Source: Methylomonas sp. EFPC3
Lineage (GTDB): Bacteria; Pseudomonadota; Gammaproteobacteria; Methylococcales; Methylomonadaceae
DNA: 64,000 bases
Assembly: GCF_029643245.1 (NCBI RefSeq)
Contig: NZ_CP116398.1
Coordinates: forward strand, 1,116,001 to 1,180,000
Direction: 5' to 3'
Shown: in pieces, positions 23,908 through 32,331 of the stretch
Position numbering within the stretch: position 1 is the stretch's first letter
Layout of the letters: every line of letters begins with the position of its first letter
The notes under the pieces: generated by a model
Told to the model about the DNA's origin: nothing
What the model saw: only the letters and a program-made list of their open reading frames with translations
Databases searched by the model: none
Program-made: the position numbers and the translations under genes

Positions 23908-24918
23908 ATGTCCAAACCCGCTGTCAAAGTCGCATCCCTCGCATTCGAGATCGCCGCCGGCGCCAATGTGCCGACCGAGGCGCATTTGTTGCCGGTCGGT
24001 CCGTTCCGCGCCGACGATGGTCGGCCTTGGGATTGCGAAGCCTGGCAACTCGACGCGACGATTGCTGCGAATGTGATCCAGCGCCTGCGCGACCGCAAAA
24101 ACGACACCCTGATCGACTACGAACACCAATCCCTGCGTTCCGAATACAACGGCCAACCCGTTATCGCCGCCGGCTGGTTTCACGATATGCAATGGCGCGA
24201 CGGCAAAGGCCTGTATGCCATTGGCGTGGACTGGACCAGTACCGCCAAACAACGCATCGCCGACAAAGAGTACCGCTACATCAGCGCCGTTTTTTACTAC
24301 TACAGCGCCACCGGCGAAGTGCTGGACGTGATTTCCGTCGCACTCACCAACACCCCCGCCATCGACGGCCTGGACGGCCTGGACGATGACGACGGCATTG
24401 CCACCCTTTCCAAACGCTTTTCCTTACCCGATCTCAATCCGGAGACCACCGACATGCCAAGACCCGAAGAAGAACTCGCGGCGCTGCGCGTCACGCACGC
24501 CCAAACCGAAACCGCCCTGGCGGCACTCACCGCCGAACGCGACACGCTGAAAACCCAAGTCGCCGCGTTGACCACTGAGCGCGATACCGCGCTGGGCGAA
24601 TTGGCCGCGCTGAACAAGCAAATCAACGACGACAGAGCCGCGGCCGAAGCTCAGCAAAAAACCGACCTGATCGCCGCCGCGTTGACCGATGGCCGCATGG
24701 CGCCGGCATTGACACCCTGGGCGGAAAAGCAAAGCCTGGCCGCGTTGACCGAATTTCTGGAGACCACCGCGCCGCTGCCTGTCACCCAGCGCCAAACTGG
24801 TGATGACCGCACTACCGGTACCGCCGCGCTGACCGCCGAGCAAAAGAAAATTGCCGAGCAAATGGGCGTGACGGAAGAGGAATACCTGGCCACGCAGAAA
24901 AAGTACGCGGGCAAGTAA
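23908..24918 (+). CDS. Prohead protease with C-terminal scaffold (Mu gpI-like)
   Basis: 336 residues. The N-terminal protease part (about 1-165) has NDTLIDYEHQS, AAGWFHDM and EYRYISAVFYY typical of Mu protease I. The C-terminal half (from residue 183) is a long coiled coil rich in Ala, Thr and Glu (AALTAERDTLKTQVAALTTE), the scaffold. The protease matures the prohead. An internal start gives a separate scaffold protein. Confidence 0.92.
   Translation: MSKPAVKVASLAFEIAAGANVPTEAHLLPVGPFRADDGRPWDCEAWQLDATIAANVIQRLRDRKNDTLIDYEHQSLRSEYNGQPVIAAGWFHDMQWRDGKGLYAIGVDWTSTAKQRIADKEYRYISAVFYYYSATGEVLDVISVALTNTPAIDGLDGLDDDDGIATLSKRFSLPDLNPETTDMPRPEEELAALRVTHAQTETALAALTAERDTLKTQVAALTTERDTALGELAALNKQINDDRAAAEAQQKTDLIAAALTDGRMAPALTPWAEKQSLAALTEFLETTAPLPVTQRQTGDDRTTGTAALTAEQKKIAEQMGVTEEEYLATQKKYAGK
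24454..24918 (+). CDS. Scaffold protein from an internal in-frame start (Mu gpZ-like)
   Basis: The ATG at 24454 (MPRPEEELAALRV) is in frame inside the protease gene and has its own GGAG 9 nt upstream. It would give a 154-residue coiled-coil scaffold identical to the protease C-terminus, as with gene Z inside gene I of Mu. It fills the prohead interior and is removed by the protease. Confidence 0.75.
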   Translation: MPRPEEELAALRVTHAQTETALAALTAERDTLKTQVAALTTERDTALGELAALNKQINDDRAAAEAQQKTDLIAAALTDGRMAPALTPWAEKQSLAALTEFLETTAPLPVTQRQTGDDRTTGTAALTAEQKKIAEQMGVTEEEYLATQKKYAGK

Positions 24919-24959
24919 CGGCCTCTCGGATTTCATTTTTAGTTGAATAGGAGCCAGAC

Positions 24960-25859
24960 ATGGCACTCACACAAGCGCAACTCGACGCACTGAAAACTAC
25001 GCTCCAGGCCAATTTTGACAAAGGTCTGGTCAATACCCCGAGCAATTGGCGGATGATTGCCCGGTTGATGAAGTCCACCAGCAAAAGCAGCACGTATGCC
25101 TGGTTGACGCAATGGCCATCCTTCCGCAAGTGGGTGGGTTCGCGGCTGCATAAAGCCATCGCCGAAAAGGCCTACACCGTCACCAACGACAAATACGAAG
25201 CCACCATCGACGTGCAACGTACCGACGTCGAAGACGACGATTTCGGCCATTACGCCACGGTAGCCTACGGCCACGGCGAAGCAGCGGCGCGGTTGATGGA
25301 TGAAATCATGTTTTCCGCATTGTCGGCCGGCTGGTCGACCAACTGCTACGACGACCAATTCTTTTTCGACACCGATCACCCGGTATATGCCAATACCGAC
25401 GGTACCGGTGCTGTGACCGCAACCTTAAACATCCAGGCCGGTGCCGGTTCACCGTGGTACCTGTTTGCATCTAACGCCCCGGCACTGATTCTGCAGGAGC
25501 GGGTGCCGGCGCAATTGGAAAGCCAGACCAACCCCAACCAATCGACCAACGTGTTCGAAAACGATGTGTATTCGTTCGGCGGCCGTTGGCGCGGTGCGGC
25601 GGCGTATGGCTTCTGGCAGTGTTGCTACGGTTCCAAAGCCACGTTGAACGCCACCAACTTCGATGAGCTTTACAACCGCATGCTGTCGCAAAAAGGCGAT
25701 GGCGGCATCATTTTGGGCACCGTGCCCAGCTTGCTGGTTTGTGGCCCGGCTAATCGGGTAGCGGCGGAAGCGTTGTTGGCAAAAGAAATGATCGGCAACG
25801 GCGAAAGCAATACCAACTATAAGCGCGTGGATCTGCTGGTAAGCCCTTGGGTGCAGTAA
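24960..25859 (+). CDS. Major head protein (Mu gpT-like)
   Basis: 299 residues of the Mu-like major head family. Typical segments are ANFDKGLVNTPSNWRMIARL, WLTQWPSFRKWVGSR, RTDVEDDDFGHYATV, FFDTDHPVY and the C-terminal VDLLVSPWV. HK97-fold shell protein. A clear Shine-Dalgarno (AGGAG) precedes the ATG. Confidence 0.96.
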   Translation: MALTQAQLDALKTTLQANFDKGLVNTPSNWRMIARLMKSTSKSSTYAWLTQWPSFRKWVGSRLHKAIAEKAYTVTNDKYEATIDVQRTDVEDDDFGHYATVAYGHGEAAARLMDEIMFSALSAGWSTNCYDDQFFFDTDHPVYANTDGTGAVTATLNIQAGAGSPWYLFASNAPALILQERVPAQLESQTNPNQSTNVFENDVYSFGGRWRGAAAYGFWQCCYGSKATLNATNFDELYNRMLSQKGDGGIILGTVPSLLVCGPANRVAAEALLAKEMIGNGESNTNYKRVDLLVSPWVQ

Positions 25860-25890
25860 CCCCGCCCCGCTAATCGTTTAGGAGACTGAC

Positions 25891-26601
25891 ATGCCAAAAC
25901 TGTATTGCCGCGTGAATCCACGCACCGACATCGAAAAGCGCGACCGCGCCGGCCAACGTTTTACCCGCAACTGGCGCGAGCTGGACGGTATGGACGATGC
26001 CACCGTGGCCGCACTGCAAGAAGACCCGTATCTGGAAGTAACCGACAAACCGACTGTGTTGGTCGAGGTGGCCGCGACCAGCCAGGCCGGCGCCATCGAA
26101 ACCGAACAAGGCCCGAACAACCCTGTGAAGAGCGAAGCAACTGATGAGGGATCGACTGGGGAGACTGCGGCGGAAGGAACCGATACCGGTACCGCCTCCC
26201 CGGTGGCCAATACGGCCGATGCTGACCTGGGCAACGAAAACCCGGTCGAAACAGGTCCGGAGGCCGACGGGTCCGAAGGCCTCGCTACCACCGACGAAAT
26301 TAAAACGGGCGACGACGCCCCGGCCGCGGATGCCGCTGACGCTGGAGCGGATGGCACCGCTGCAACGGATGGCGAACAACCGGCGAACACCGCTGAAAAA
26401 ACCGCAGCCGAGCTCAGAATTGAGCAAATCAAAGGTGCAATCGAGGTGTTGAATCCGAACGTTGCCGAAAACTGGCTGGGGGACGGTCGCCCGGCAACGA
26501 AAGCCATTGAGCTGATTCTCGGTGCGCCGTTGTCTCCGGTCTCGGCCGCAGAACGGGACGCCATTTGGGCTGAAATCCAATCCGCCCGGAGCGCCGGCTA
26601 A
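25891..26601 (+). CDS. HI1506-related phage protein, acidic linker
   Basis: 236 residues. The N-terminal domain (YCRVNPRTDIEKRDRAGQRF.RNWRELDGMDD) resembles Mu-like gp35/HI1506 proteins. A very acidic, low-complexity middle follows (residues 70-165, many Glu, Asp, Thr, Ala), then a C-terminal domain (IEVLNPNVAENWLGDGRPAT) repeated in such proteins. Probable head-decoration or head-completion role by position. Confidence 0.8.
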   Translation: MPKLYCRVNPRTDIEKRDRAGQRFTRNWRELDGMDDATVAALQEDPYLEVTDKPTVLVEVAATSQAGAIETEQGPNNPVKSEATDEGSTGETAAEGTDTGTASPVANTADADLGNENPVETGPEADGSEGLATTDEIKTGDDAPAADAADAGADGTAATDGEQPANTAEKTAAELRIEQIKGAIEVLNPNVAENWLGDGRPATKAIELILGAPLSPVSAAERDAIWAEIQSARSAG

Positions 26602-27104
26602 TGCCCTTCGCCACCCGCGCCGATCTGCTGGCCCGCACCAACGCCCGCCGTCTGGCACAGCTGGCGGTACCGGCAGACATGGTCATGCCGCCGGAGGCCG
26701 CGCTACGCGTCGCCATCGACGGCGGCAGTCTGACCGGCTACAGCGCGGACGAGCAAACCGCGCTGGCCGGCGCGCTGGATGCGATCGACAAATGCCTGGC
26801 CGATGCCGACGCGTTGATCCTCAGCTACGGCATTCCGGATACGGTGCAAACCACGTTAATCGCTCGTCTCGCCTCGACGGTGGCGCTGTATTACCTCCAC
26901 GGCGCCGAGCGGATGACCGACGACGCGGCCAAAGCTTACCAAGGCGTGATCGACACGCTGAAGGCCCATGCCCGCGGCGAGTTGAATTTGATCCCGCCCG
27001 AGCCGCCGTTACCGACTGATCCGGTCGTATCCGACGACCTGGTTCAGTTCGAAAGCTCGGCCCGCCGCTACGGCGGCACGTCCACCGTAGTCGAGGATTG
27101 GTAA
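26601..27104 (+). CDS. Phage protein gp36-like (DUF1320)
   Basis: 167 residues. DUF1320 pattern: FATRADLLARTNARRLAQLA, DKCLADADALILSYG, YYLHGAERMTDDAAKAYQGVID and the final RRYGGTSTVVEDW. Mu gp36 is a neck or head-tail connector component. The ATG overlaps the previous stop codon. Confidence 0.9.
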   Translation: MPFATRADLLARTNARRLAQLAVPADMVMPPEAALRVAIDGGSLTGYSADEQTALAGALDAIDKCLADADALILSYGIPDTVQTTLIARLASTVALYYLHGAERMTDDAAKAYQGVIDTLKAHARGELNLIPPEPPLPTDPVVSDDLVQFESSARRYGGTSTVVEDW

Positions 27105-27105
27105 C

Positions 27106-27594
27106 GTGATTTCGCTGACGCCTGTGCTCGAACACCTGCGCACCAAACCGGCTGCATTTCCGCGCGCCTGGTTCCGCGATTACGGGCTGGCGGCGGAATA
27201 CGCCAGGATCGATCCGGACCGGCTGCCGCTGCCGGCGTTGTGGCTGGTACGCGCCGCCGACAAGTCCGACGAGCTGGACGCCGAGGCTCGCGCCGCGAAT
27301 ATCACCCTCGGCTTCGATGCCGTGATTGCGATCGAGAACATTCGCGCCGAGCGTGCCGGCGAAACCGATGATGTGCTGCTGGCCTATCGCGACGCCGTCC
27401 GCACCAAATTGCAAGGCTGGGAGATCGAAGCCGGCGTGAGGCCGATCCGATTCAAGGGCGGCAAGGTGCTGGAGTACACCGCGCAGGACATCTACTGGGC
27501 TGATCGATACGAATTCTCGGCCCTGATCACCAACTATTTACCCGACCCAGGCGCCTACGACAGCCTGGTCTACACTGGAGCCCCCGCGCTATGA
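27106..27594 (+). CDS. Phage protein gp37-like (DUF1834)
   Basis: 162 residues from a GTG 1 nt after the preceding stop. The DUF1834 pattern includes VFRDYGLAAEYARIDPDRLP-like and NYLPDPGAYDSL near the C-terminus. A head-tail joining role is likely. It overlaps the sheath start by 4 nt. Confidence 0.85.
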   Translation: MISLTPVLEHLRTKPAAFPRAWFRDYGLAAEYARIDPDRLPLPALWLVRAADKSDELDAEARAANITLGFDAVIAIENIRAERAGETDDVLLAYRDAVRTKLQGWEIEAGVRPIRFKGGKVLEYTAQDIYWADRYEFSALITNYLPDPGAYDSLVYTGAPAL

Positions 27595-29051
27595 CTATCT
27601 CATTTGACAATATCCCGCAGGCGCTACGCTATCCGGGCGTCTATATCGAAATCGACGGCAGCCAGGCCGGCCTGGGCGACGACATTCCGGCGGTGTTGCT
27701 GGTCGGCCAAAAACTGGCGGCCGGTAGCGCCGTGGCCGGTGAGATTACCCGGATTAGTTCGGTCTATGACGCAGTGCAAAAAGCCGGCGCCGGCTCGATG
27801 TTGGCGCAGATGGCGGCGCGTTACCGGGCCATCGATGCGACGCTGGATCTGTACATGCTGCCGTACAGCGACAACGGCGCCGGCGTGGCCGCGACCGGTA
27901 CCATTACCGTGACCAACGCTGCCACGGCCGACGGCACACTCTCATTATATATAGGCGGCCGCTTGGTCTCGGTAGGCGTGACCAGCACCATGACCACTGC
28001 ACAAATCGCCACGGCCATTGCCGCCGCGTTTACCGATGCCGATTTACCGGTGACGGCCGCCGCCGTGGCCAGCGTCGTCACGTTGACCGCAAAGCACAAA
28101 GGCACCTGCGGCAATAACATCGATATGCGGCTGAATCTGTACGGCGAACTCAAGCCGACCGGTTTGGCGTTGACCCTGGCTGCGATGGCCGGCGGATCCG
28201 GCGACCCGGCGCCGGGCAACCTGGCGACATTGCTGGGCGCAAACCGCTGGTACCGTTACATCGCGCTGGGCATCAACGACGCCGCCACGCTAGCCGCCTG
28301 GCACACCGAGAGCGGGCGCCGGTATCAACCGCCGGTGCAGGCCGGCTTTAGGTGCTTCACCGCCCATCGCGGCGATTACGCCGCAGCGGCAGCGTTTGGC
28401 GAAACCAAAAACTACGAGCACATCTGCGACCTGTCGCTGGAGATCAACCCGACCCCGACTTGGGAAGCGGCGGCGATATTGTGCGCGGCGGCCGCGCCCA
28501 AGCTCTACAACAGCCCGGTGCAATCACTGGAAGGTGTGGCGCTGACCGGCATGGTTGGCGTGACCTATCACGACTGGACCAACGCCAACAGCTTGCTGTT
28601 TAAAGGCATGAGCGTGATGCAAATCGCCCAGGACGGCAGTTGCTACATCAAGCGGCTGATTACCCTGCACCAGCGCCGGCCGGACGGTTCGCCGGACGAC
28701 GCCTACCTGGACGTCAATACGCCGGAGACATTGGAGCGCGTGCGCTACGAGCAACGCATCGGCGCTATCAAAGCGTTCGTCGGCACCGCCGCGGCCAAAA
28801 CCAACGAAGGCTACCGTCCAGGCCTGCGCATCACCACCGAGGACAGCGTGCGGGCATTTCTGTTGAGCCTGTATCAAAACGTGCTGATGCGCGAATACGG
28901 CTGGGTGCAGAACTACGACCATTACAAAACCACGCTAGTCGTCGAACAAGACGCCGACAATCCGAGCCGGTTCAACTATCTGGATACGCCGATCATATTA
29001 TCGCCGTTCCAAATCCTGGCCGGCCGCGCGCAGTTTGCGAAGCGGGTTTAA
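27591..29051 (+). CDS. Tail sheath protein (Mu gpL-like)
   Basis: 486 residues. The start FDNIPQALRYPGVYIEIDGS and the central AGGSGDPAPGNLATLLGANR, then the C-terminal domain with DDAYLDVNTPETLERVRYEQR and NPSRFNYLDTPIILSPFQIL, are typical of the Mu-like contractile sheath. This makes the phage a myovirus-type particle. Confidence 0.96.
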   Translation: MTISFDNIPQALRYPGVYIEIDGSQAGLGDDIPAVLLVGQKLAAGSAVAGEITRISSVYDAVQKAGAGSMLAQMAARYRAIDATLDLYMLPYSDNGAGVAATGTITVTNAATADGTLSLYIGGRLVSVGVTSTMTTAQIATAIAAAFTDADLPVTAAAVASVVTLTAKHKGTCGNNIDMRLNLYGELKPTGLALTLAAMAGGSGDPAPGNLATLLGANRWYRYIALGINDAATLAAWHTESGRRYQPPVQAGFRCFTAHRGDYAAAAAFGETKNYEHICDLSLEINPTPTWEAAAILCAAAAPKLYNSPVQSLEGVALTGMVGVTYHDWTNANSLLFKGMSVMQIAQDGSCYIKRLITLHQRRPDGSPDDAYLDVNTPETLERVRYEQRIGAIKAFVGTAAAKTNEGYRPGLRITTEDSVRAFLLSLYQNVLMREYGWVQNYDHYKTTLVVEQDADNPSRFNYLDTPIILSPFQILAGRAQFAKRV

Positions 29052-29065
29052 TCGATTGACCGTCA

Positions 29066-29088
29066 TTCCGGCAGGGATTGCCGGAATC
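29066..29088 (+). repeat. REP-like hairpin between sheath and tube genes
   Basis: ATTCCGGC-agggatt-GCCGGAAT, a perfect 8-bp inverted repeat of a kind scattered in many proteobacterial chromosomes. It sits in the 82-nt gap between the sheath and tube genes of the late operon. It may attenuate or stabilise the message so that sheath and tube levels differ. Confidence 0.6.
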
Positions 29089-29133
29089 CAGTCTTCAAGG
29101 ATGCTTTAAAGCGAATTTACAGAGGATTCGAAT

Positions 29134-29499
29134 ATGGCCGAATTAAACAACATCCGCACCGTCTCGGTGCCGTCCATCGGCAAATTGCCGTTGGCAACGC
29201 CGGCCGGGTCCTTCACCCCGGCCGGCGAATCGCGCGAACACAAACCCGGCCGCCTGCCGGAAGACGGCGGCTTTTTGACCGGCTACAAACCGGCCGTGCT
29301 GGAGCTGAACATCAATCTGCAAGCCGGCGTCGATTTGGATGCGATCAACGCCATCAAAAATGAGACAGTCACGATCCGGCTGGAAAGCGGCCAAGTCTAC
29401 ATGATGGCGCAAGCATTTAGGTCCGGCGATCCGGCCGGCTGGGGTGATGGTGAGAGCAAAATAACCCTCATGAGTAATACGTCTGAGAGGATTTCGTAA
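29134..29499 (+). CDS. Tail tube protein (Mu gpM-like)
   Basis: 121 residues. The N-terminus (VPSIGKLPLATPAGSFTPAG), LELNINLQAGVDLDAINAI and the ending SGDPAGWGDGESKITLMSNT match the Mu-like tail tube family. It forms the inner tube within the sheath. Shine-Dalgarno AGAGGA before the ATG. Confidence 0.92.
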   Translation: MAELNNIRTVSVPSIGKLPLATPAGSFTPAGESREHKPGRLPEDGGFLTGYKPAVLELNINLQAGVDLDAINAIKNETVTIRLESGQVYMMAQAFRSGDPAGWGDGESKITLMSNTSERIS

Positions 29500-31710
29500 A
29501 TGGTTGCCCGCGTAGCTCGTGAGGAATGGGACTTCGATTCCATTGAGGATTTTTTTGCTGAGGGTGGCGCCGATTACGGCGAGGGGGCCGTGGTAATCGG
29601 TGGCACCCGCCACGTTTCGGGATTGATTCCCAATTCGACAAAACAAGCCCATGCTCTATTCAATACCGCGTTGTTGCAAAAATGGTTGAATTCAGGAACC
29701 AAGCGCGTGGATATCACCCTGCCGGGCACATATGCGTTTGCCGGCGGATCCGACCCCCAGGCTATCTGCACCGTTCCTAGCGACACAACGGTATATATCG
29801 GCCCAGGTGTAATCATCGATAACATCGCCGCCAGTTTTGGTCTAAGTAAGACCATGTTCATCAACGAAAACGCGCTGAGCAATGCGATCGCTGTCACCGA
29901 ATTAACTCACGTAATAGATAACCCTGCATGGACCAGCACGGTAACGCTGAATATCGGTGCGGCAATAAACCCATTCGCAGTAGGTGACTACGTCTACATC
30001 CGTCCGGCGTATACTGGCGGAGACACCACAGGTTTTTTCAACTATATCTACAAAGTCATTGGCATCGATAACAGCGACGCCAACAATAAAAAAGTGCGCT
30101 ACCGAATGGCGAACGGTTCGTCTAGCTATGTCCCGTCACCGAATGGGGCATTGATCTGCTATCAAGCCGATGCGAATATTCGGATATTCGGCGAAGGAAA
30201 AGTTCGGCAAAGTGTCCAAAACCGGGGATCAAACATCCGCGGTAATATTAGCTATCAACAAACCATACTGAACAAAATCCTGAATGGCTATATCGGATTA
30301 GGGCTAACAGAGTCTCCAGGATCGTGTTTTGCCGCCCTCGCTAACTCATTCGGCAGCACCATCGAAAACGGCATGTCCGACAATTCGACGGGGTTTTGGC
30401 TGCATGGAAACTGCTACGGCACCAGAGTGCTGAACGTGGCCGGCGAATCCAAAGACGATCTCGGCGCCATCTTCACTGATGGGGCCAACACACCATTGTA
30501 TGACGCGGATGGCGTCACAGTTAATTCCGCTGGCGATATAGTTGGGATCTACATCGATTTTGGCAAAAAGCATCACAGAAAGGCCTCGTCTCAGGGCATT
30601 TCTATGATTTCCGAGAACAATCACCTGATCGATGACGTAACTATCGTCAACTATCACGGTGAGGACATCATGGGCCAACCATTCCATTTTGGTTGCGGCT
30701 ACGGCGTCAACGGCACGGGCAGATACGGCAAGATTACGTTCAAGGACGGCTACTACGTGCCCAGAAGGGGGCGCGGTCTCGCATATATCAGCAACGGTGC
30801 AGGTGGTGGATCGGTAACGATAGACGAAGTCGTGTTCGACAATTTCCGCGTTCCAGCCCTGCCATCCGCAGATGGCAACGCTGGCTTTCAAAACGCGGGG
30901 GCCGGCATTTTCAACGCAGCCAATACTACAGGCTCGCACTGGATCAAGAAAATCGAAATCACAGGCGGTTCCGAATTCAACTTCGACATGGGCGCTAGCG
31001 GATCGTCAGATGTTAATGCCATGTATTTTGCCGAGCGTGTGCTGGTAGACGAGATCGTGCTAAAAGGCAGCAAAATCAAGGCCAGCGGTTCAGCCAGAGT
31101 ATTGAACCCGATCAGGTCTGTTGGTGAATCCAGCTCGTACGGTATCAAGCGCATCACGATTGATGACTGCGTCACCGACTGCCCCGGCGCCGGATTTATC
31201 CAGATCGCCAACACTGCAGTTGCGCCAGAGATTCACATCTCAAAATCGCGGCCATCTGTCGCTGCTGTGTCGCTCGCATTTCAGGCTGGCGCTATTCCAC
31301 ACAACACCCGATTTTACTTTGCCGACAACGATGTCAGTGGGTTTGTGCGCGGATTGATCTATCCGAGCGGCACTACTGCAAAAACCATCAACCTCACGTA
31401 TGGCGGCACAAAAGTGGCTGGATGGTGCTTCAATCCGTCGAATGCGCAAAATATCACATACAACATCCGGTCGACTGGTGGCAATGAAGGCACCGGAGCG
31501 CAAGGCGTCGGCACGTCAAATACGTTCAACCTATATGGTAACTGTGCTGATTTGCAATGGGATGTAACACAGATTGCTAGGGTCAATGGTGCGATTCTTT
31601 ACAACACCAACGCCGCTGCCGGAACGCTGGGACAAGCCGGTTTAGTTGCGGGGGGCGGCACGGGTGCAAATAGCTGGAAATTATTAACTGATACGACAAA
31701 GGCATATTGA
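29500..31710 (+). CDS. Right-handed beta-helix tailspike-like protein
   Basis: 736 residues. The repeated short strands with many Gly, Asn, Asp and Ser, and the phrases PSDTTVYIGPGVIIDNI and GIYIDFGKKHHRKASSQG, indicate a pectate-lyase-type beta-helix like polysaccharide-degrading tailspikes. A short alpha-helical N-terminus (EEWDFDSIEDFFAEGG) may attach it. It directly abuts the tube gene (ATG at 29500), and the tail chaperone start overlaps its stop. Mu has no such gene here. It could be a capsule- or LPS-depolymerising spike. Confidence 0.72.
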   Translation: MVARVAREEWDFDSIEDFFAEGGADYGEGAVVIGGTRHVSGLIPNSTKQAHALFNTALLQKWLNSGTKRVDITLPGTYAFAGGSDPQAICTVPSDTTVYIGPGVIIDNIAASFGLSKTMFINENALSNAIAVTELTHVIDNPAWTSTVTLNIGAAINPFAVGDYVYIRPAYTGGDTTGFFNYIYKVIGIDNSDANNKKVRYRMANGSSSYVPSPNGALICYQADANIRIFGEGKVRQSVQNRGSNIRGNISYQQTILNKILNGYIGLGLTESPGSCFAALANSFGSTIENGMSDNSTGFWLHGNCYGTRVLNVAGESKDDLGAIFTDGANTPLYDADGVTVNSAGDIVGIYIDFGKKHHRKASSQGISMISENNHLIDDVTIVNYHGEDIMGQPFHFGCGYGVNGTGRYGKITFKDGYYVPRRGRGLAYISNGAGGGSVTIDEVVFDNFRVPALPSADGNAGFQNAGAGIFNAANTTGSHWIKKIEITGGSEFNFDMGASGSSDVNAMYFAERVLVDEIVLKGSKIKASGSARVLNPIRSVGESSSYGIKRITIDDCVTDCPGAGFIQIANTAVAPEIHISKSRPSVAAVSLAFQAGAIPHNTRFYFADNDVSGFVRGLIYPSGTTAKTINLTYGGTKVAGWCFNPSNAQNITYNIRSTGGNEGTGAQGVGTSNTFNLYGNCADLQWDVTQIARVNGAILYNTNAAAGTLGQAGLVAGGGTGANSWKLLTDTTKAY

Positions 31711-32232
31711 TGAAATTACTAACCCCGTTGCGTCTTTTAAAAACGGAAATTACTGAACTCAACTTCCGCGCCCACACCACCGCCGAAGATTACCTATGCT
31801 TCGACCAGCGCGGCGGCGTTGCGCAGCGGATTGCGTTGATCGCCTCGCTGACGGGTACCGACGAGGCATTGATCCGGCAGTTGCGCGGGCCGGATTACAT
31901 CCGCGCCGAGCAGCTGGCCAGCGACATGTTGGAGGCCGATGCCACGGCGGCAAGCGAGGCCAACGCCGATCGGATCAAGCTGTTGTCCCGGTTGACCGGT
32001 GCGACCGAAAGTGAGGTGGCGAAGATCCTCGGCGTGCTGACCGAACAGGCTAAGACGGCAGCAACCAACGACGAGGGCGCCGCCGAAAAAAGTTGTCAGA
32101 ATCATCACCGCAGTCGGTTTAGTCGCCAAAGTGATGAACCAGCCGCTGCCGATCGTCAAGCGCATGCCCTTGGCCGAGTTGTTCATGTGGGCCAAGATGG
32201 CGGCGGCGATGGATGGGCGGCAGTTTGATTAA
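31707..32232 (+). CDS. Tail assembly chaperone with programmed -2 frameshift (Mu gp41-like)
   Basis: The unshifted frame from the ATG at 31707 encodes the gp41-like part (LRLLKTEITELNFRAHTTAED, IASLTGTDEALIRQLRGPDYI, RLTGATESEVAKILGVL). At GAAAAAAG (32085-32092) a -2 slip (or an equivalent +1) enters a frame encoding ITAVGLVAKVMNQPLPIVKR and ending MAAAMDGRQFD at 32232. That extension is the conserved one; the unshifted frame runs to 32228 with unrelated residues. A frameshift at the tape-measure chaperone is conserved in tailed phages, and Mu itself is reported to use -2. A sequencing error in the A-run is the alternative. Confidence 0.8.
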
Positions 32233-32254
32233 TCCAATGTAGGGAGGGTTTACC

Positions 32255-32301
32255 CCGGAAACATTTCCAGCCTAAGCGCGCATCCCATAACTCAATAAAC
32301 T
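32255..32301 (+). promoter_or_regulatory. Late promoter 3: palindrome plus -10, tape-measure segment
   Basis: CCGGAAACATTTCCAG (32255-32270), exactly 25 nt, then TAAACT (32296-32301). The tape-measure start follows at 32332. Same element as the copies at 11753, 23834 and 37278. Confidence 0.75.
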
Positions 32302-32331
32302 CCAGTTACATCCCGTAACCGGAGTTTTTTT

